Source of the DNA: Spirochaetales bacterium
Lineage (GTDB): Bacteria > Spirochaetota > Spirochaetia > SZUA-6 > RPPD01
Length of the DNA: 64,000 nt
Assembly (NCBI GenBank): GCA_016934415.1
Contig: JAFGSW010000088.1
Coordinates: 32,805 to 96,804, forward strand
Direction of reading: 5' to 3'
How positions within the stretch are numbered: position 1 is the first letter of the stretch; every line of letters starts with the position of its first letter. The translations under genes were made by a program, and so were the position numbers. The notes below the pieces were generated by a model, which saw only the letters and a list, made by a program, of their open reading frames with translations, was not told the origin of the DNA and searched no databases. Of the stretch, positions 51,865 through 60,058 are shown piece by piece.

Positions 51865-52513
51865 CGATCGCCGACGCCTCATCCGGAAATCGTCGAGGCC
51901 GCGAGTGATGCGGATCGATACGACTCACGCCGAAAGCATGTACGGCATTCTGCTCGTCGCGCTTGAAAAAAGGCTTTCGCCGGAACGAATCCGGCACTCG
52001 ACGGAAGTGGCGCGCCTTTCGGGCGCGCTGTGCCTCAACCGCGGAATCGATCCGGCCCGGGGAAGATTGGCGGGTATCGGGCACGACATCGCCCGGGAAA
52101 TGGACGCGGCCGAATCGCTCGCCTACATCGGGCGCTTCGGCCTCCGCGCCGCCGACTTTGAACGGGAGCATCCCGGCACCCTGCACGGGCTGGTGGGCAG
52201 GGATATTCTCCAGCGCGAGTACGGCCTGCGGGACGGGGAGATTCTCGCCGCGGTGTCGGAGCACGTGCTGGGCCGCCCGGGGATGGGGCCGATCTCCCAG
52301 ATTCTCTATGCGGCGGATTTTCTCGAACCCGGCAGGGGCTTTTTGCGCGAGGAGGAACGGCGTGAACTCCTCACGCTCGGTCTCGCGGAAATGATGGTGC
52401 GGGTAAGCGGGAAGATTTTCGGTTTTCTCGAATCCGAGGGAAAGACGATTGCCCCGGTGTCGAAAAGCATGTACGCTTATTTCAAGAACGAGCTGAGGAG
52501 TGAATCGTTGTGA
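51857..52513 (+). CDS. yqeK: HD-domain hydrolase YqeK (Ap4A hydrolase family)
   Basis: A 218-residue HD-superfamily protein. The domain begins near residue 38 with RLSPERIRHSTEVARL and contains the metal motif GIGHDIARE (~73-81), then AVSEHVLGRPGMGP and ILYAADFLEP. YqeK proteins cleave diadenosine tetraphosphate. The ATG at 51857 overlaps the obg stop; the extra N-terminal ~30 residues are not typical, so a downstream ATG (51908 or 51938) is possible. Normally located near nadD/rsfS, as here. Confidence 0.88.
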   Translation: MNDDRRRLIRKSSRPRVMRIDTTHAESMYGILLVALEKRLSPERIRHSTEVARLSGALCLNRGIDPARGRLAGIGHDIAREMDAAESLAYIGRFGLRAADFEREHPGTLHGLVGRDILQREYGLRDGEILAAVSEHVLGRPGMGPISQILYAADFLEPGRGFLREEERRELLTLGLAEMMVRVSGKIFGFLESEGKTIAPVSKSMYAYFKNELRSESL

Positions 52514-53682
52514 AGGAACGGTCTTCCAAGAGTACCATTTTCCTGATCCTGATCATTGCGGTGGCGGCGGCCGCAATCATCGTCGCGATTGTATTCATTC
52601 GCACCAATTCGGTTGAGGAACGGGTGAAAAAAGGACAAGCCATCAACGCCCTGTTCACCGTTCGGGAAGGCGGCCGCCTCAAGCTCATCGAGGTGCTTCT
52701 TTTTCAGCCCGCGTCGAAGAAGGCGGTTATTCTTTTCCTGCCCCAACGGACGTGGCTCATGCTCGAATCCCTCAACCGGTATGACACGCTAGAAACGCTG
52801 TATGTTCCGGGGAATCCGGCGCGCCTGCGCGCGAAAGTGGCGGAAATGATCGGCGTGCCGATCCAGTATTCGATCGATTTCGACGCGGACGGCCTCAGGG
52901 ACTTGGTCGACCTCATGGGCGGGATCGAGGTATTTGTTTCATCGACCGTCGACAAGCAGAGCGGCGGCCGGAGATATCTTTTCGATTCGGGAAGCGTTCT
53001 CCTTGACGGAGATAAGGCGACGGACTATTTGTCGCTCGACCTGGATAATGAAAGCGATATGGATCGGGTGCAGCGCAGACAGGATTTCCTGAAATCGCTG
53101 ATAGAGTGCCTGGCGAAAGGCGAAGCGAGCGGGTTTCTATCAAAACCGGGCGTGTTCGGCGCCCTGCAAAAAACGATGCGTACCAACCTGTCAGCGCAGG
53201 AACTCGGGACGTATTTGTCAAAGCTGCAGGATCTCAATCTCGAGAGTATCCTCTACCGCCGCGTGCACGGCACGACGAGGATGCAGAACAAAGAGGAAAT
53301 CTACATTCCGAACGACCAGGGAGAACAGCTGAAAAAATCTATGCAGCAGGCGGTGGAATTTCTGCAAAACAACCAGTTGCTTCGTCCGGAGGATCTGGTG
53401 GTAAATCTGGAGATCCTCAACGGCACCGACATCGCTTTCCGGGCCCGGGACTGCGCCCGCATTTATAAAAAGTACGGGTATGAAGTGCTCCGGGAAGACA
53501 ACGCGCCGGAAAAACCCGAAAAAAAAACCGTCGTCATCGACCACCGGGGCAATCAAAGACTGGCGCAGGAGATCGCCGCCGTCATCAAATGCCGGAACAT
53601 CGAAACCTCGGCCGGGGACAAGACGGCGGCGGATATAACGATCATATTAGGAATGGATTTTGATGGACAATACTGCCAATAA
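52510..53682 (+). CDS. LytR-CpsA-Psr family protein with LytR C-terminal domain
   Basis: A 390-residue protein with one membrane helix (about 8-29) and an extracytoplasmic LCP domain: QRTWLMLESLNRYDTL, VDLMGGIEVFVS, and DMDRVQRRQDFLKSL carry the conserved Arg/Asp positions. A LytR_C domain follows (about 290-385, VNLEILNGTDIAF). LCP enzymes transfer lipid-linked glycopolymers to peptidoglycan; in spirochaetes the acceptor and glycan are not established. GTG start overlaps yqeK stop. Placed between yqeK and rsfS as in Firmicutes. Confidence 0.88.
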   Translation: MKERSSKSTIFLILIIAVAAAAIIVAIVFIRTNSVEERVKKGQAINALFTVREGGRLKLIEVLLFQPASKKAVILFLPQRTWLMLESLNRYDTLETLYVPGNPARLRAKVAEMIGVPIQYSIDFDADGLRDLVDLMGGIEVFVSSTVDKQSGGRRYLFDSGSVLLDGDKATDYLSLDLDNESDMDRVQRRQDFLKSLIECLAKGEASGFLSKPGVFGALQKTMRTNLSAQELGTYLSKLQDLNLESILYRRVHGTTRMQNKEEIYIPNDQGEQLKKSMQQAVEFLQNNQLLRPEDLVVNLEILNGTDIAFRARDCARIYKKYGYEVLREDNAPEKPEKKTVVIDHRGNQRLAQEIAAVIKCRNIETSAGDKTAADITIILGMDFDGQYCQ

Positions 53683-54040
53683 GCCGCTCGGACGGAGACA
53701 GGCGCTCGAAATGGCCGCGCTCATCGACGACCACAAGGGCGAAGGCACCGTCGTTCTCGATGTAACCGGCGAATGCGCTTTCGCGGATTATTTCATCATC
53801 ACCACCGCGACGAGCTCGCGGCACGCGGCGAGTCTCATCGGTTTTGTGACTGATTTTCTCACGGAATGGTCAGCGCCGGTGCTCAATAAAAGCCGCACTG
53901 CCGATAAGTCGGGTTGGGTGCTCTTGGATTGCGGCAATGTCATTGTCCACGTGATGGACAGCCAGACGCGGGCGTTTTATGAATTGGAAAAACTCTGGTT
54001 CAGAGCGACGCCGTTGGTCTACTCGTCGAAATCGTCGTAA
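53663..54040 (+). CDS. rsfS: Ribosomal silencing factor RsfS
   Basis: A 125-residue RsfS/YbeB protein. It has the signature VVLDVTGECAFADYFIITTATSSRH and the C-terminal GWVLLDCGNVIVHVMD. It binds L14 and blocks 30S-50S joining when nutrients are scarce. The ATG at 53663 lies inside the 3' end of the LCP gene with AGGA upstream. Its end overlaps the acidic gene on the other strand by 22 bases. Confidence 0.95.
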   Translation: MDNTANKPLGRRQALEMAALIDDHKGEGTVVLDVTGECAFADYFIITTATSSRHAASLIGFVTDFLTEWSAPVLNKSRTADKSGWVLLDCGNVIVHVMDSQTRAFYELEKLWFRATPLVYSSKSS

Positions 54041-54378
54041 TCGAGATCGTCGTCGTCTTCCAAATCTTCGTCTTCGATGAATTCCTCGTCGTCTTCGAAG
54101 TCGTCGAGGTCTTCCTCTTCTTCCTCTTCCTCTTCTTCCTCTTCGATATCTTCTTCCTCGACTTCGTCGTAGTCTTCCTCGAATTCACCTTCTTCTTCGT
54201 CCAGGTCTTCGTATTCGTCCTCGAAGTCGTCGTCGTATTCGCCTACTTCGCTGTCTTCGTCAGCGTCCTCGCTCTCCTCCTCGAATTCATCCTCTTCATC
54301 GTCATCGTCGTCGACGGCCGCACGGAAGAGATCATGCTCGATCAATTCTTCCCGAAGCTCATGCTGGCGCGTAAACAT
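54019..54378 (-). CDS. Extremely acidic low-complexity protein
   Basis: A 119-residue protein: a normal start MFTRQHELREELIEHDLFRA followed by about 95 residues almost wholly Asp and Glu with some Tyr and Phe. Such tracts mimic nucleic acid, bind basic proteins or mark RNA-polymerase delta-type factors, but no domain is present to choose. The DNA is a GAA/GAG/GAC trinucleotide tract prone to length change. The ATG at 54378 has AAGGAA upstream. It ends inside rsfS in convergent orientation. Confidence 0.6.
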   Translation of the reverse strand: MFTRQHELREELIEHDLFRAAVDDDDDEEDEFEEESEDADEDSEVGEYDDDFEDEYEDLDEEEGEFEEDYDEVEEEDIEEEEEEEEEEEDLDDFEDDEEFIEDEDLEDDDDLDYDDFDE

Positions 54379-54465
54379 AATCGTTTCCTTCCCCCTCATC
54401 AATAAAATATACGTTTTCTCGCACTCAACTCTAAGCAGTTTGCAATATTATTGTCAACAGTTTTT

Positions 54466-54966
54466 TCAGCTTTTTTTCCGTTCCTTGATGCCGACGTGGA
54501 GGACCGCACTCCCGAATCCGCCCCGAACGAAGGAAACATACTCCACCTCGGCCGACGTCCCGAGATCAGGAACGACAGAGTCGCCGGTGAACACCGTGGG
54601 AGGCGACATGCTGCAGTCCACGGCCTGCCGAGAAAGCACCATAAGCGCGCGGCCGGTGATCTGGTTGGCGAATTCTCCGATGGTCGACTTGGCCAGGTCG
54701 CCGAATCCTTCTTCCTCCGGGGCAATGTTTTGCGCGGAAAAGAGTCCGCTAGCCTCGAACAGCAACCCGACCATGGAACGGGCGCTTTCGAAATCGAGCC
54801 CGAAAACTATATTCCCCCGCAGGTCGCCCGATATTCCCATGGTGGATACGACCTGCAGCTTATTGGAATTCTTCCCGGCGGGTTCGACCAGGTCGATCGG
54901 AATCGAGTTTTCTCGGAAAATATCACATAGTGCCTCGTTGAACGACGACGCGATCGGGTCTGCCAT
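54466..54966 (-). CDS. cheX: CheX-type chemotaxis phosphatase
   Basis: A 166-residue protein of the CheC/CheX family. It has a GNIVFGLDFESARSMV segment and the phosphatase helix STIGEFANQITGRAL with the conserved Glu and Asn three positions apart. CheX dephosphorylates CheY-P; in Borrelia it is the dominant phosphatase. The ATG at 54966 is preceded by GGGAG. No other chemotaxis genes are in this window. Confidence 0.88.
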   Translation of the reverse strand: MADPIASSFNEALCDIFRENSIPIDLVEPAGKNSNKLQVVSTMGISGDLRGNIVFGLDFESARSMVGLLFEASGLFSAQNIAPEEEGFGDLAKSTIGEFANQITGRALMVLSRQAVDCSMSPPTVFTGDSVVPDLGTSAEVEYVSFVRGGFGSAVLHVGIKERKKS

Positions 54967-55026
54967 ACCGCTCCCTGGATTCTTAAGGTTTGTGAATCCC
55001 CTGCCGGACCGGGCCGGAACCACTAG

Positions 55027-55056
55027 AATATAGGTTAATCCAGAAATAAAAGTCAA
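55027..55056 (-). promoter_or_regulatory. Sigma-70 promoter of cheX
   Basis: TTGACT (55051-55056) and TATATT (55027-55032) on the minus strand, 18-base spacer; leader of about 55 bases. Confidence 0.68.
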
Positions 55057-55134
55057 ACAGAATTCTCATGCGCCGGGCGGCGCTGTGCGGAAAAGAATGA
55101 GAATGAAGTCGGCGGGAAAACGGCCACCGACTGC

Positions 55135-55164
55135 TTGTCAAACCGCCGCTTCTTCATTTATCAT
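55135..55164 (+). promoter_or_regulatory. nadC promoter abutting the start codon
   Basis: TTGTCA (55135-55140), 18 bases, TATCAT (55159-55164). The -10 box ends ten bases before the ATG at 55175 and overlaps an earlier ATG at 55163, which argues that 55175 is the start. No Shine-Dalgarno site. NadR/NiaR-type operator not recognised. Confidence 0.6.
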
Positions 55165-55174
55165 GACGCCGCGT

Positions 55175-56011
55175 ATGAACAAGGAAATCAAGGAATTGAT
55201 CGCTTTGGCCCTTCATGAGGATTTCGGACAAGGGGGAGATATCACCTCCGAGGCCGTCTTTTCGAACGAATCGGTGCGCGCCGTGCTTCTCTCCAAGGAT
55301 ACGGGCGTGCTCGCCGGCGCCGAGATTTTTTCGGCCGTTTTTGAAACCCTCGATCCGGAGATACGGGTGGCGTTTCTCGTGGCGGACGGCGAGGAGATCA
55401 GCCCCATGAAGGAGGTGGCCGTAATCGAAGGCAAGGCGCGTCCGATCCTCGGGGGGGAACGCACGGCGCTCAATTTCATCAGATTCCTGTCCGGCATCGC
55501 CACCCAAACGCGCAGATACGTGATCGAGGCCCGAAAATACGGGCGGACCCTGATTCTCGACACCCGGAAAACCCTGCCGGGCTTCAGGGCCCTCTCCAAA
55601 TACGCGGTGCGCATGGGAGGCGGACAAAACCACCGCCTGGGGCTGTTCGACATGGCGCTCGTCAAGGACAACCATAGCGACGCCGCAGGTACGCTGCGGA
55701 AGGCCGTGGAACGGGTACGGCTGAAGTGGGGGACGAAATATCGTATTGAAGCCGAGTGCCGGAACGCCGACGAGGTGCGGCAGGCCATCGAGGCCGGGGT
55801 CGATACGATCATGCTCGACAACATGGGAATCGAACCGTTACGGGAAGCCCTGCACCTCATTCGCGGCCTGATTCCGGTGGAAATATCCGGTCGGGTGACG
55901 TTTCCCGACTTGCGTGAGCTCGTTCCCCTGGGGGCCGATTTCATTTCCGTCGGTGCGCTCACTCATTCCGTCGAGTCCTTTGACTTTTCGCTTGAGATGA
56001 GTGTACTTTGA
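55175..56011 (+). CDS. nadC: Quinolinate phosphoribosyltransferase (decarboxylating)
   Basis: A 278-residue type II phosphoribosyltransferase that converts quinolinate and PRPP to nicotinate mononucleotide, CO2 and PPi. Motifs include HEDFGQGGDITSE at the start, LDTRKTLPGFRALSKYAV with the catalytic Arg/Lys, GGGQNHRLGLFD, and the phosphate-binding DTIMLDNMG. Start discussed under the promoter. First gene of nadC-nadA-nadB. Confidence 0.95.
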   Translation: MNKEIKELIALALHEDFGQGGDITSEAVFSNESVRAVLLSKDTGVLAGAEIFSAVFETLDPEIRVAFLVADGEEISPMKEVAVIEGKARPILGGERTALNFIRFLSGIATQTRRYVIEARKYGRTLILDTRKTLPGFRALSKYAVRMGGGQNHRLGLFDMALVKDNHSDAAGTLRKAVERVRLKWGTKYRIEAECRNADEVRQAIEAGVDTIMLDNMGIEPLREALHLIRGLIPVEISGRVTFPDLRELVPLGADFISVGALTHSVESFDFSLEMSVL

Positions 56012-56074
56012 TTCCGGCGGCCGTGATTGCCGTTACGGCGGGCGAACGGCGGAGGAATCGAGGATAACGGGGAC

Positions 56075-57109
56075 ATGGAAACCATCACGGAGATCGTCCG
56101 ATTAAAAAAAGAATACGGCGATAAACTCTGTATCCTGGCTCATTACTACCAACGGGACGAAGTGTATCAATTGGCCGATTTTTCGGGGGATTCATACCAG
56201 CTTGCGCTGGAGGCTTCGCGTTCGGGCGCCGGGCACATCGTCTTTTGCGGCGTTACCTTTATGGCCGAAAGCGCAAGGATCCTGGCCCGACCCGAGCAGC
56301 GCGTGTACCTGCCCGATCGCGAGGCCGGCTGCCCGCTGGCGGACATGGCGGATGACCGTGAGCTCGCCCCGGCGCTCGAAGAAATCCAAAGGACGTGTCT
56401 TCGACCGATTGTCCCCGTCGTCTACATCAACTCCACCGCCTCTCTGAAGGCCGCGGTTGCGAAAGCCGGCGGGATCGTCTGCACTTCGTCCAATGCCGCC
56501 CTGCTCGTGAGATCCCTGCTGGCGGAGGGGAATGCCGTTCTCTTCCTGCCCGACCGGAATCTCGGACTCTCCGTAGCCGGCCGTATTCCGCTCTCCAAGG
56601 ACGAAATCGCGTTCTTCGGACGAGAGACGGACGGTCCGGAGGTGACGTCCGCCGCGCGAATGATCATCTGGGACGGGTTTTGCAATGTCCACGTGCGTTT
56701 TACGGCAATGGACGTCATGAAAGCCAAGAATCAGTATCCGTCCGCCAGGGTTTTCGTCCATCCGGAATGCCGGGAGGAGGTCACCTCACTCGCCGATTAT
56801 GTCGGCTCCACCTCCGGGATCATCCGGGAGTGCGAGAAAGCCGCCGCCGGCGAGGTGCTTTTCATCGGCACGGAGCTGAACCTCGTCGAGCGCCTGGCCG
56901 CGGCGCGGAAGGATGCGAAGATATTTCCGCTCAGGCGCTCGGGCTGCTTGAACATGAACAAGATTACGCCGGAGAAAGTCCTGGCCGCGCTCCGCTCCAT
57001 GAACGGCCCGTCGTCGCCGTACGAGGTGTTTGTGCCGGAGGAAGAAAGCGCACTCGCCGTCCGCGCCCTGCGGGGCATGATCGAGCGGGTCGAGCGGGCA
57101 AAGGAGTAG
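56075..57109 (+). CDS. nadA: Quinolinate synthase
   Basis: A 344-residue [4Fe-4S] enzyme that condenses iminoaspartate with dihydroxyacetone phosphate. The three cluster cysteines appear in FCGVTFM, HPECREEV and SGCLNMN. ILAHYYQRDEV and FVGDS-like DFSGDSYQLA are substrate-binding signatures. The ATG at 56075 lies 63 bases after nadC. Cluster loss by oxygen makes the enzyme typical of anaerobes or low-oxygen life, but it is also found in aerobes. Confidence 0.95.
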   Translation: METITEIVRLKKEYGDKLCILAHYYQRDEVYQLADFSGDSYQLALEASRSGAGHIVFCGVTFMAESARILARPEQRVYLPDREAGCPLADMADDRELAPALEEIQRTCLRPIVPVVYINSTASLKAAVAKAGGIVCTSSNAALLVRSLLAEGNAVLFLPDRNLGLSVAGRIPLSKDEIAFFGRETDGPEVTSAARMIIWDGFCNVHVRFTAMDVMKAKNQYPSARVFVHPECREEVTSLADYVGSTSGIIRECEKAAAGEVLFIGTELNLVERLAAARKDAKIFPLRRSGCLNMNKITPEKVLAALRSMNGPSSPYEVFVPEEESALAVRALRGMIERVERAKE

Positions 57110-57111
57110 AT

Positions 57112-58695
57112 ATGACCGCCCAGGTCGGCCCGCGTCGGGAATTCGACGTGCTTGTCATCGGCAGCGGCATTGCCGGTCTCGCCGCCGCGCTCGCGGCCGC
57201 CGGGGAGGGCCGGTCGGTGGCCGTCGTATCCAAAGAAGGCGAGCTTTCGGAATGCAACACGAATTACGCCCAGGGAGGAATCGTCTACCGCGGGGAGGGC
57301 GGGATCGAACTCCTCGAGCGGGACATCGTGTCCGCCGGCTGCGCCATTAATTTCGGTGAAGCTGTCCGCGTCGTGTGCGAAGAAGGCCCGCGGGCGATCG
57401 AAGACATTCTCATTCGAAAATCACGGGTCTTGTTCGATCCTGACGGCGCGGGAGGACTCGACCTCACGCAAGAAGCGGCGCATTCGACGCGCCGGATCAT
57501 CCACGTCAAAGACCACACCGGCGCCGCCATCGAGAAAGGGCTCTTGGGACAGGCCGGACACGTCGACCGGATCGCGTTTTTTACCGGCCACTGCGCAGTC
57601 GATCTCATCACCAACAGCCACCATGCGCGCCTTCCCGAAGAGCGGTACCGGCCGACGCGGGTGATCGGCGCGTATGTTTTCGACGAGCGGCGGGAAGAGG
57701 TGAGCATATTTTTCGCACCTCGCGTCGTACTCGCCACGGGCGGCGTGGGAAACCTCTTCCTTCACACCTCGAACACGCCCGGCGCCTCGGGGGACGGAAT
57801 CGCCATGGCGAACAGGAGCGGGGCGGAAATCATCAACGCCGAATACGTCCAGTTTCACCCGACCATCCTGTACCATCGCGACGTGAAGCGCTTCCTGATC
57901 AGTGAAGCCCTCCGCGGGGAGGGCGCGCGGCTCATGAACAGGCGGGGGGAGTATTTCCTGGAGAAATACAATCCGGCTATGAAAGACCTTGCCCCGCGCG
58001 ACGAGGTGGCGCGCGCAATTTTCTACGAAATGGAAGCCACGGACGCGGGGTACGTGTTCCTGGACGCGCGGCAGGTGTCGCGCGTCGATCTCAAGACGCG
58101 CTTTCCGAGCATCGCCCGCCAGTGCCGGGAGATTGGGATCGACATTGCCCGCGAGCCCATCCCGGTTGTGCCGGCGGCGCATTATTTCTGCGGCGGGATT
58201 AAAGTCGACCTTTCGGGCCGCACGAACATCCCCGGGTTGTACGCGGTCGGAGAATCGGCCTGCACGGGAGTGCACGGCGCGAACCGATTGGCGTCGGTTT
58301 CCCTGCTGGAAGGGCTCGTGTGGGGCACGCGGGCCGGCCGGGACGCGGCCTTGAGCGGGCCGGCCGGAGACGACGCCGTCCGGACGGACATCCCCGACTG
58401 GATCTCGCCGCGGCCGGAGGAGGAGATCGATCCGGTGCTTGTCTATCAGGACCTGCATAACATCCGCTCCACCATGTGGAACTATGCCGGGATCGTGCGC
58501 AATCGCAAGCGTCTCGCGCGCGCCCTTTCCGATTTCAATTACCTGTCGCACCGCGTGGAGAAATTCTACCGGCAGGCCCGGCTGACCCGGACGATCATAG
58601 AGCTGCGGAACGCCGTGCTGACGGCCTCCCTCATCATCCGCGCGGCCCAGGCGAACCGCGACTCACTCGGCTGTCACTTCGTCGAAAAAGGGTAG
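57112..58695 (+). CDS. nadB: L-aspartate oxidase
   Basis: A 527-residue flavoenzyme that oxidises L-aspartate to iminoaspartate. The FAD Rossmann motif VIGSGIAGLAAALAAAG is at ~15-31; ATGGVGNLFLHTSN, PTILYH and the capping-domain ACTGVHGANRLASVSLLEGL complete the site. Fumarate or oxygen can be the electron acceptor. ATG 57112 is two bases after the nadA stop with AAGGAG. A longer frame extends upstream through nadA but is not the gene. Confidence 0.95.
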   Translation: MTAQVGPRREFDVLVIGSGIAGLAAALAAAGEGRSVAVVSKEGELSECNTNYAQGGIVYRGEGGIELLERDIVSAGCAINFGEAVRVVCEEGPRAIEDILIRKSRVLFDPDGAGGLDLTQEAAHSTRRIIHVKDHTGAAIEKGLLGQAGHVDRIAFFTGHCAVDLITNSHHARLPEERYRPTRVIGAYVFDERREEVSIFFAPRVVLATGGVGNLFLHTSNTPGASGDGIAMANRSGAEIINAEYVQFHPTILYHRDVKRFLISEALRGEGARLMNRRGEYFLEKYNPAMKDLAPRDEVARAIFYEMEATDAGYVFLDARQVSRVDLKTRFPSIARQCREIGIDIAREPIPVVPAAHYFCGGIKVDLSGRTNIPGLYAVGESACTGVHGANRLASVSLLEGLVWGTRAGRDAALSGPAGDDAVRTDIPDWISPRPEEEIDPVLVYQDLHNIRSTMWNYAGIVRNRKRLARALSDFNYLSHRVEKFYRQARLTRTIIELRNAVLTASLIIRAAQANRDSLGCHFVEKG

Positions 58696-58708
58696 GGGAG
58701 GGCGGCCC

Positions 58709-59602
58709 GTGCCCACCGAAGCGACCTTCATCGTCGATGCGCCGGCAAAGATAAACATTCACCTGGAAATCATGGGAAGCAGGCCGGACGGTTATCATGA
58801 ACTGCGGTCGCTCTTTGCGGCGGTGGACCTGGCCGACCGCCTGCACGTCACGATCGGAGCGCCCGATGAAGGGGATCGTCTGCGGGATCTGATCGGGGGA
58901 GTGGACGATCGGCGCAACACCGTTGTCCGGGCCGTCGAACTCTTCCGCCGGGAAACGGGATCGTCCCGCGCCGTCGCCGTAAAAGTGGAAAAGCGGATTC
59001 CACTTGGCGCCGGCCTGGGCGGCGGCTCGAGCGACGCGGCGGCGATGCTCAAGGTCCTGAACCGCGCCGCCGGTTTCCCGCTTACGAAGGAAGCGCTCAT
59101 CCTGCTGGGCGTCGAGATCGGAAGCGACGTCCCCTTTTTCCTCGCCGGCGCCTGCGCCGTCGTCGAGGGGCGGGGGGAGCGGGTGCTGCCGGTACGAAAC
59201 GGGCCGCGTATCGCGATGGCGCTGGTTGTACCGGATTTTCCGGTCGGCACGGCCGAAGCCTACCGCTGGTTGGACCTCGAAGAGCCCGATTTCCCGCATA
59301 AAACTCTCTCTCGCGATGATCTCATCCGGGCATTTCTGGAAGAAACGCCTGAGAGATGGCGTTTCTTCAATTCGTTTTCAGCCGTTCTTTTTGAACGATA
59401 TCCGCTTTTTACCCGTTTGGAAGCCGGATTTCGGAAGGGGGGCGCTCTTTTTTCAGGCGTCTCGGGAAGCGGTTCTTCTTATTTCGGTGTATTCCCCGGC
59501 CGACGGGAGGCGGAGGACTGTCTTGCAGAAATCGAAGGATCGTTTCGATTCGCCGGGGTGGTGGAAACCCTCTCGGGATTGCCGCCGGTCGTCCCGGTGT
59601 GA
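58709..59602 (+). CDS. ispE: 4-diphosphocytidyl-2-C-methyl-D-erythritol kinase
   Basis: A 297-residue GHMP kinase of the non-mevalonate isoprenoid pathway. Motif 1 DAPAKINIHLEI, the ATP loop PLGAGLGGGSSDAA (~94-107) and motif 3 SGVSGSGSSYFGVF are all present. It shows that isopentenyl diphosphate is made by the MEP route. The start is GTG with GGGAGG upstream; 13 bases after nadB. Confidence 0.95.
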   Translation: MPTEATFIVDAPAKINIHLEIMGSRPDGYHELRSLFAAVDLADRLHVTIGAPDEGDRLRDLIGGVDDRRNTVVRAVELFRRETGSSRAVAVKVEKRIPLGAGLGGGSSDAAAMLKVLNRAAGFPLTKEALILLGVEIGSDVPFFLAGACAVVEGRGERVLPVRNGPRIAMALVVPDFPVGTAEAYRWLDLEEPDFPHKTLSRDDLIRAFLEETPERWRFFNSFSAVLFERYPLFTRLEAGFRKGGALFSGVSGSGSSYFGVFPGRREAEDCLAEIEGSFRFAGVVETLSGLPPVVPV

Positions 59603-59623
59603 TGTCTTCACGAACAGCAAGCC

Positions 59624-59781
59624 AAAAAACAGAGGACACCCCTCGACTACGCTCGGGGCAGGCTCCGGAAACGAAGAACACATAGAAGAAGAGAAAATGG
59701 TCGATATATCTGGAGAAAAAAACCACCTTTTTCAATTCCTCTCCGTGTGCTCCTCCTCCCTCCGTGTTCCCTGTGTCCTCC
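59624..59781. repeat. Inverted degenerate-repeat element F, interrupted
   Basis: Right arm (59736-59781) CTCCGTGTG, CTCCTCCTC, CTCCGTGTT, CCTGTGTCC; left arm (59628-59695) with CAGAGGACAC, AAACGAAG, AACACATAG, but split by a 28-base foreign insert. A core of about 40 bases lies between. Same family as elements A-E. Confidence 0.75.
59641..59668. repeat. Short hairpin repeat inserted in element F
   Basis: CCTCGACTACGCTCGGGG followed by CAGGCTCCGG: a small hairpin (7-bp stem with one wobble). It resembles the short CGACTACGCTCAGG-type repeat seen in many environmental bacterial genomes; I state this from recollection. It breaks the left arm of element F, so it arrived later. Confidence 0.55.
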
Positions 59782-59810
59782 CGAGGGATTGAGACTCGGA
59801 AAGACGGTAC

Positions 59811-59839
59811 TTGCCAAAAAGATCGTTTTCCTTTATTTT
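59811..59839 (+). promoter_or_regulatory. Candidate promoter of tRNA-Gln/rplY unit
   Basis: TTGCCA (59811-59816), 17 bases, TATTTT (59834-59839). A second weak candidate is at 59878-59906. Confidence 0.4.
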
Positions 59840-59948
59840 ATCGGGCTACAAATCGTTCTCATCATCAATCACCTCGCTTTACTGTGGCAGGAAAAGGTGA
59901 TAGAGTATTCTCCTCGTTAAGGGACTTCCTGACGGGGCGCGTACGGAT

Positions 59949-60020
59949 TGGGACGTCGGCAAGCGGTAAGCCACCGGTTTTTGGTACCGGCATTCGCAGG
60001 TTCGAATCCTGCCGTCCCAG
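59949..60020 (+). tRNA. tRNA-Gln (anticodon UUG)
   Basis: A 72-base tRNA. Acceptor TGGGACG pairs with CGTCCCA, discriminator G. Anticodon stem CCGGT/ACCGG encloses TTTTGGT, anticodon TTG. T arm GCAGG-TTCGAAT-CCTGC. CCA is not encoded. It decodes CAA (and CAG by wobble) and lies 38 bases before rplY, so both may share a transcript. Confidence 0.97.
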
Positions 60021-60058
60021 AAAATCGCAACGCAGTTGAAAGCGACAAAGGAGCTTGT

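Larger units (their letters stand above)
59603..59948. other. Intergenic region ispE to tRNA-Gln
   Basis: No gene is supported here. It holds repeat element F with its insertion (59624-59781), then a pair of weak promoters for the tRNA (a box pair at 59811-59839, and TTTACT/TAGAGT at 59878-59906). Confidence 0.6.

Noticed and set aside
54100-54160. Trinucleotide tract as a non-coding microsatellite
   Set aside because: The frame is open with a good ribosome site and a normal N-terminus, so coding is more likely; the instability point is kept as a finding.
56395-57111. A long N-terminal extension of nadB overlapping nadA, possibly a fusion
   Set aside because: The extension is nadA read in another frame; nadB has its own AAGGAG and ATG at 57112.
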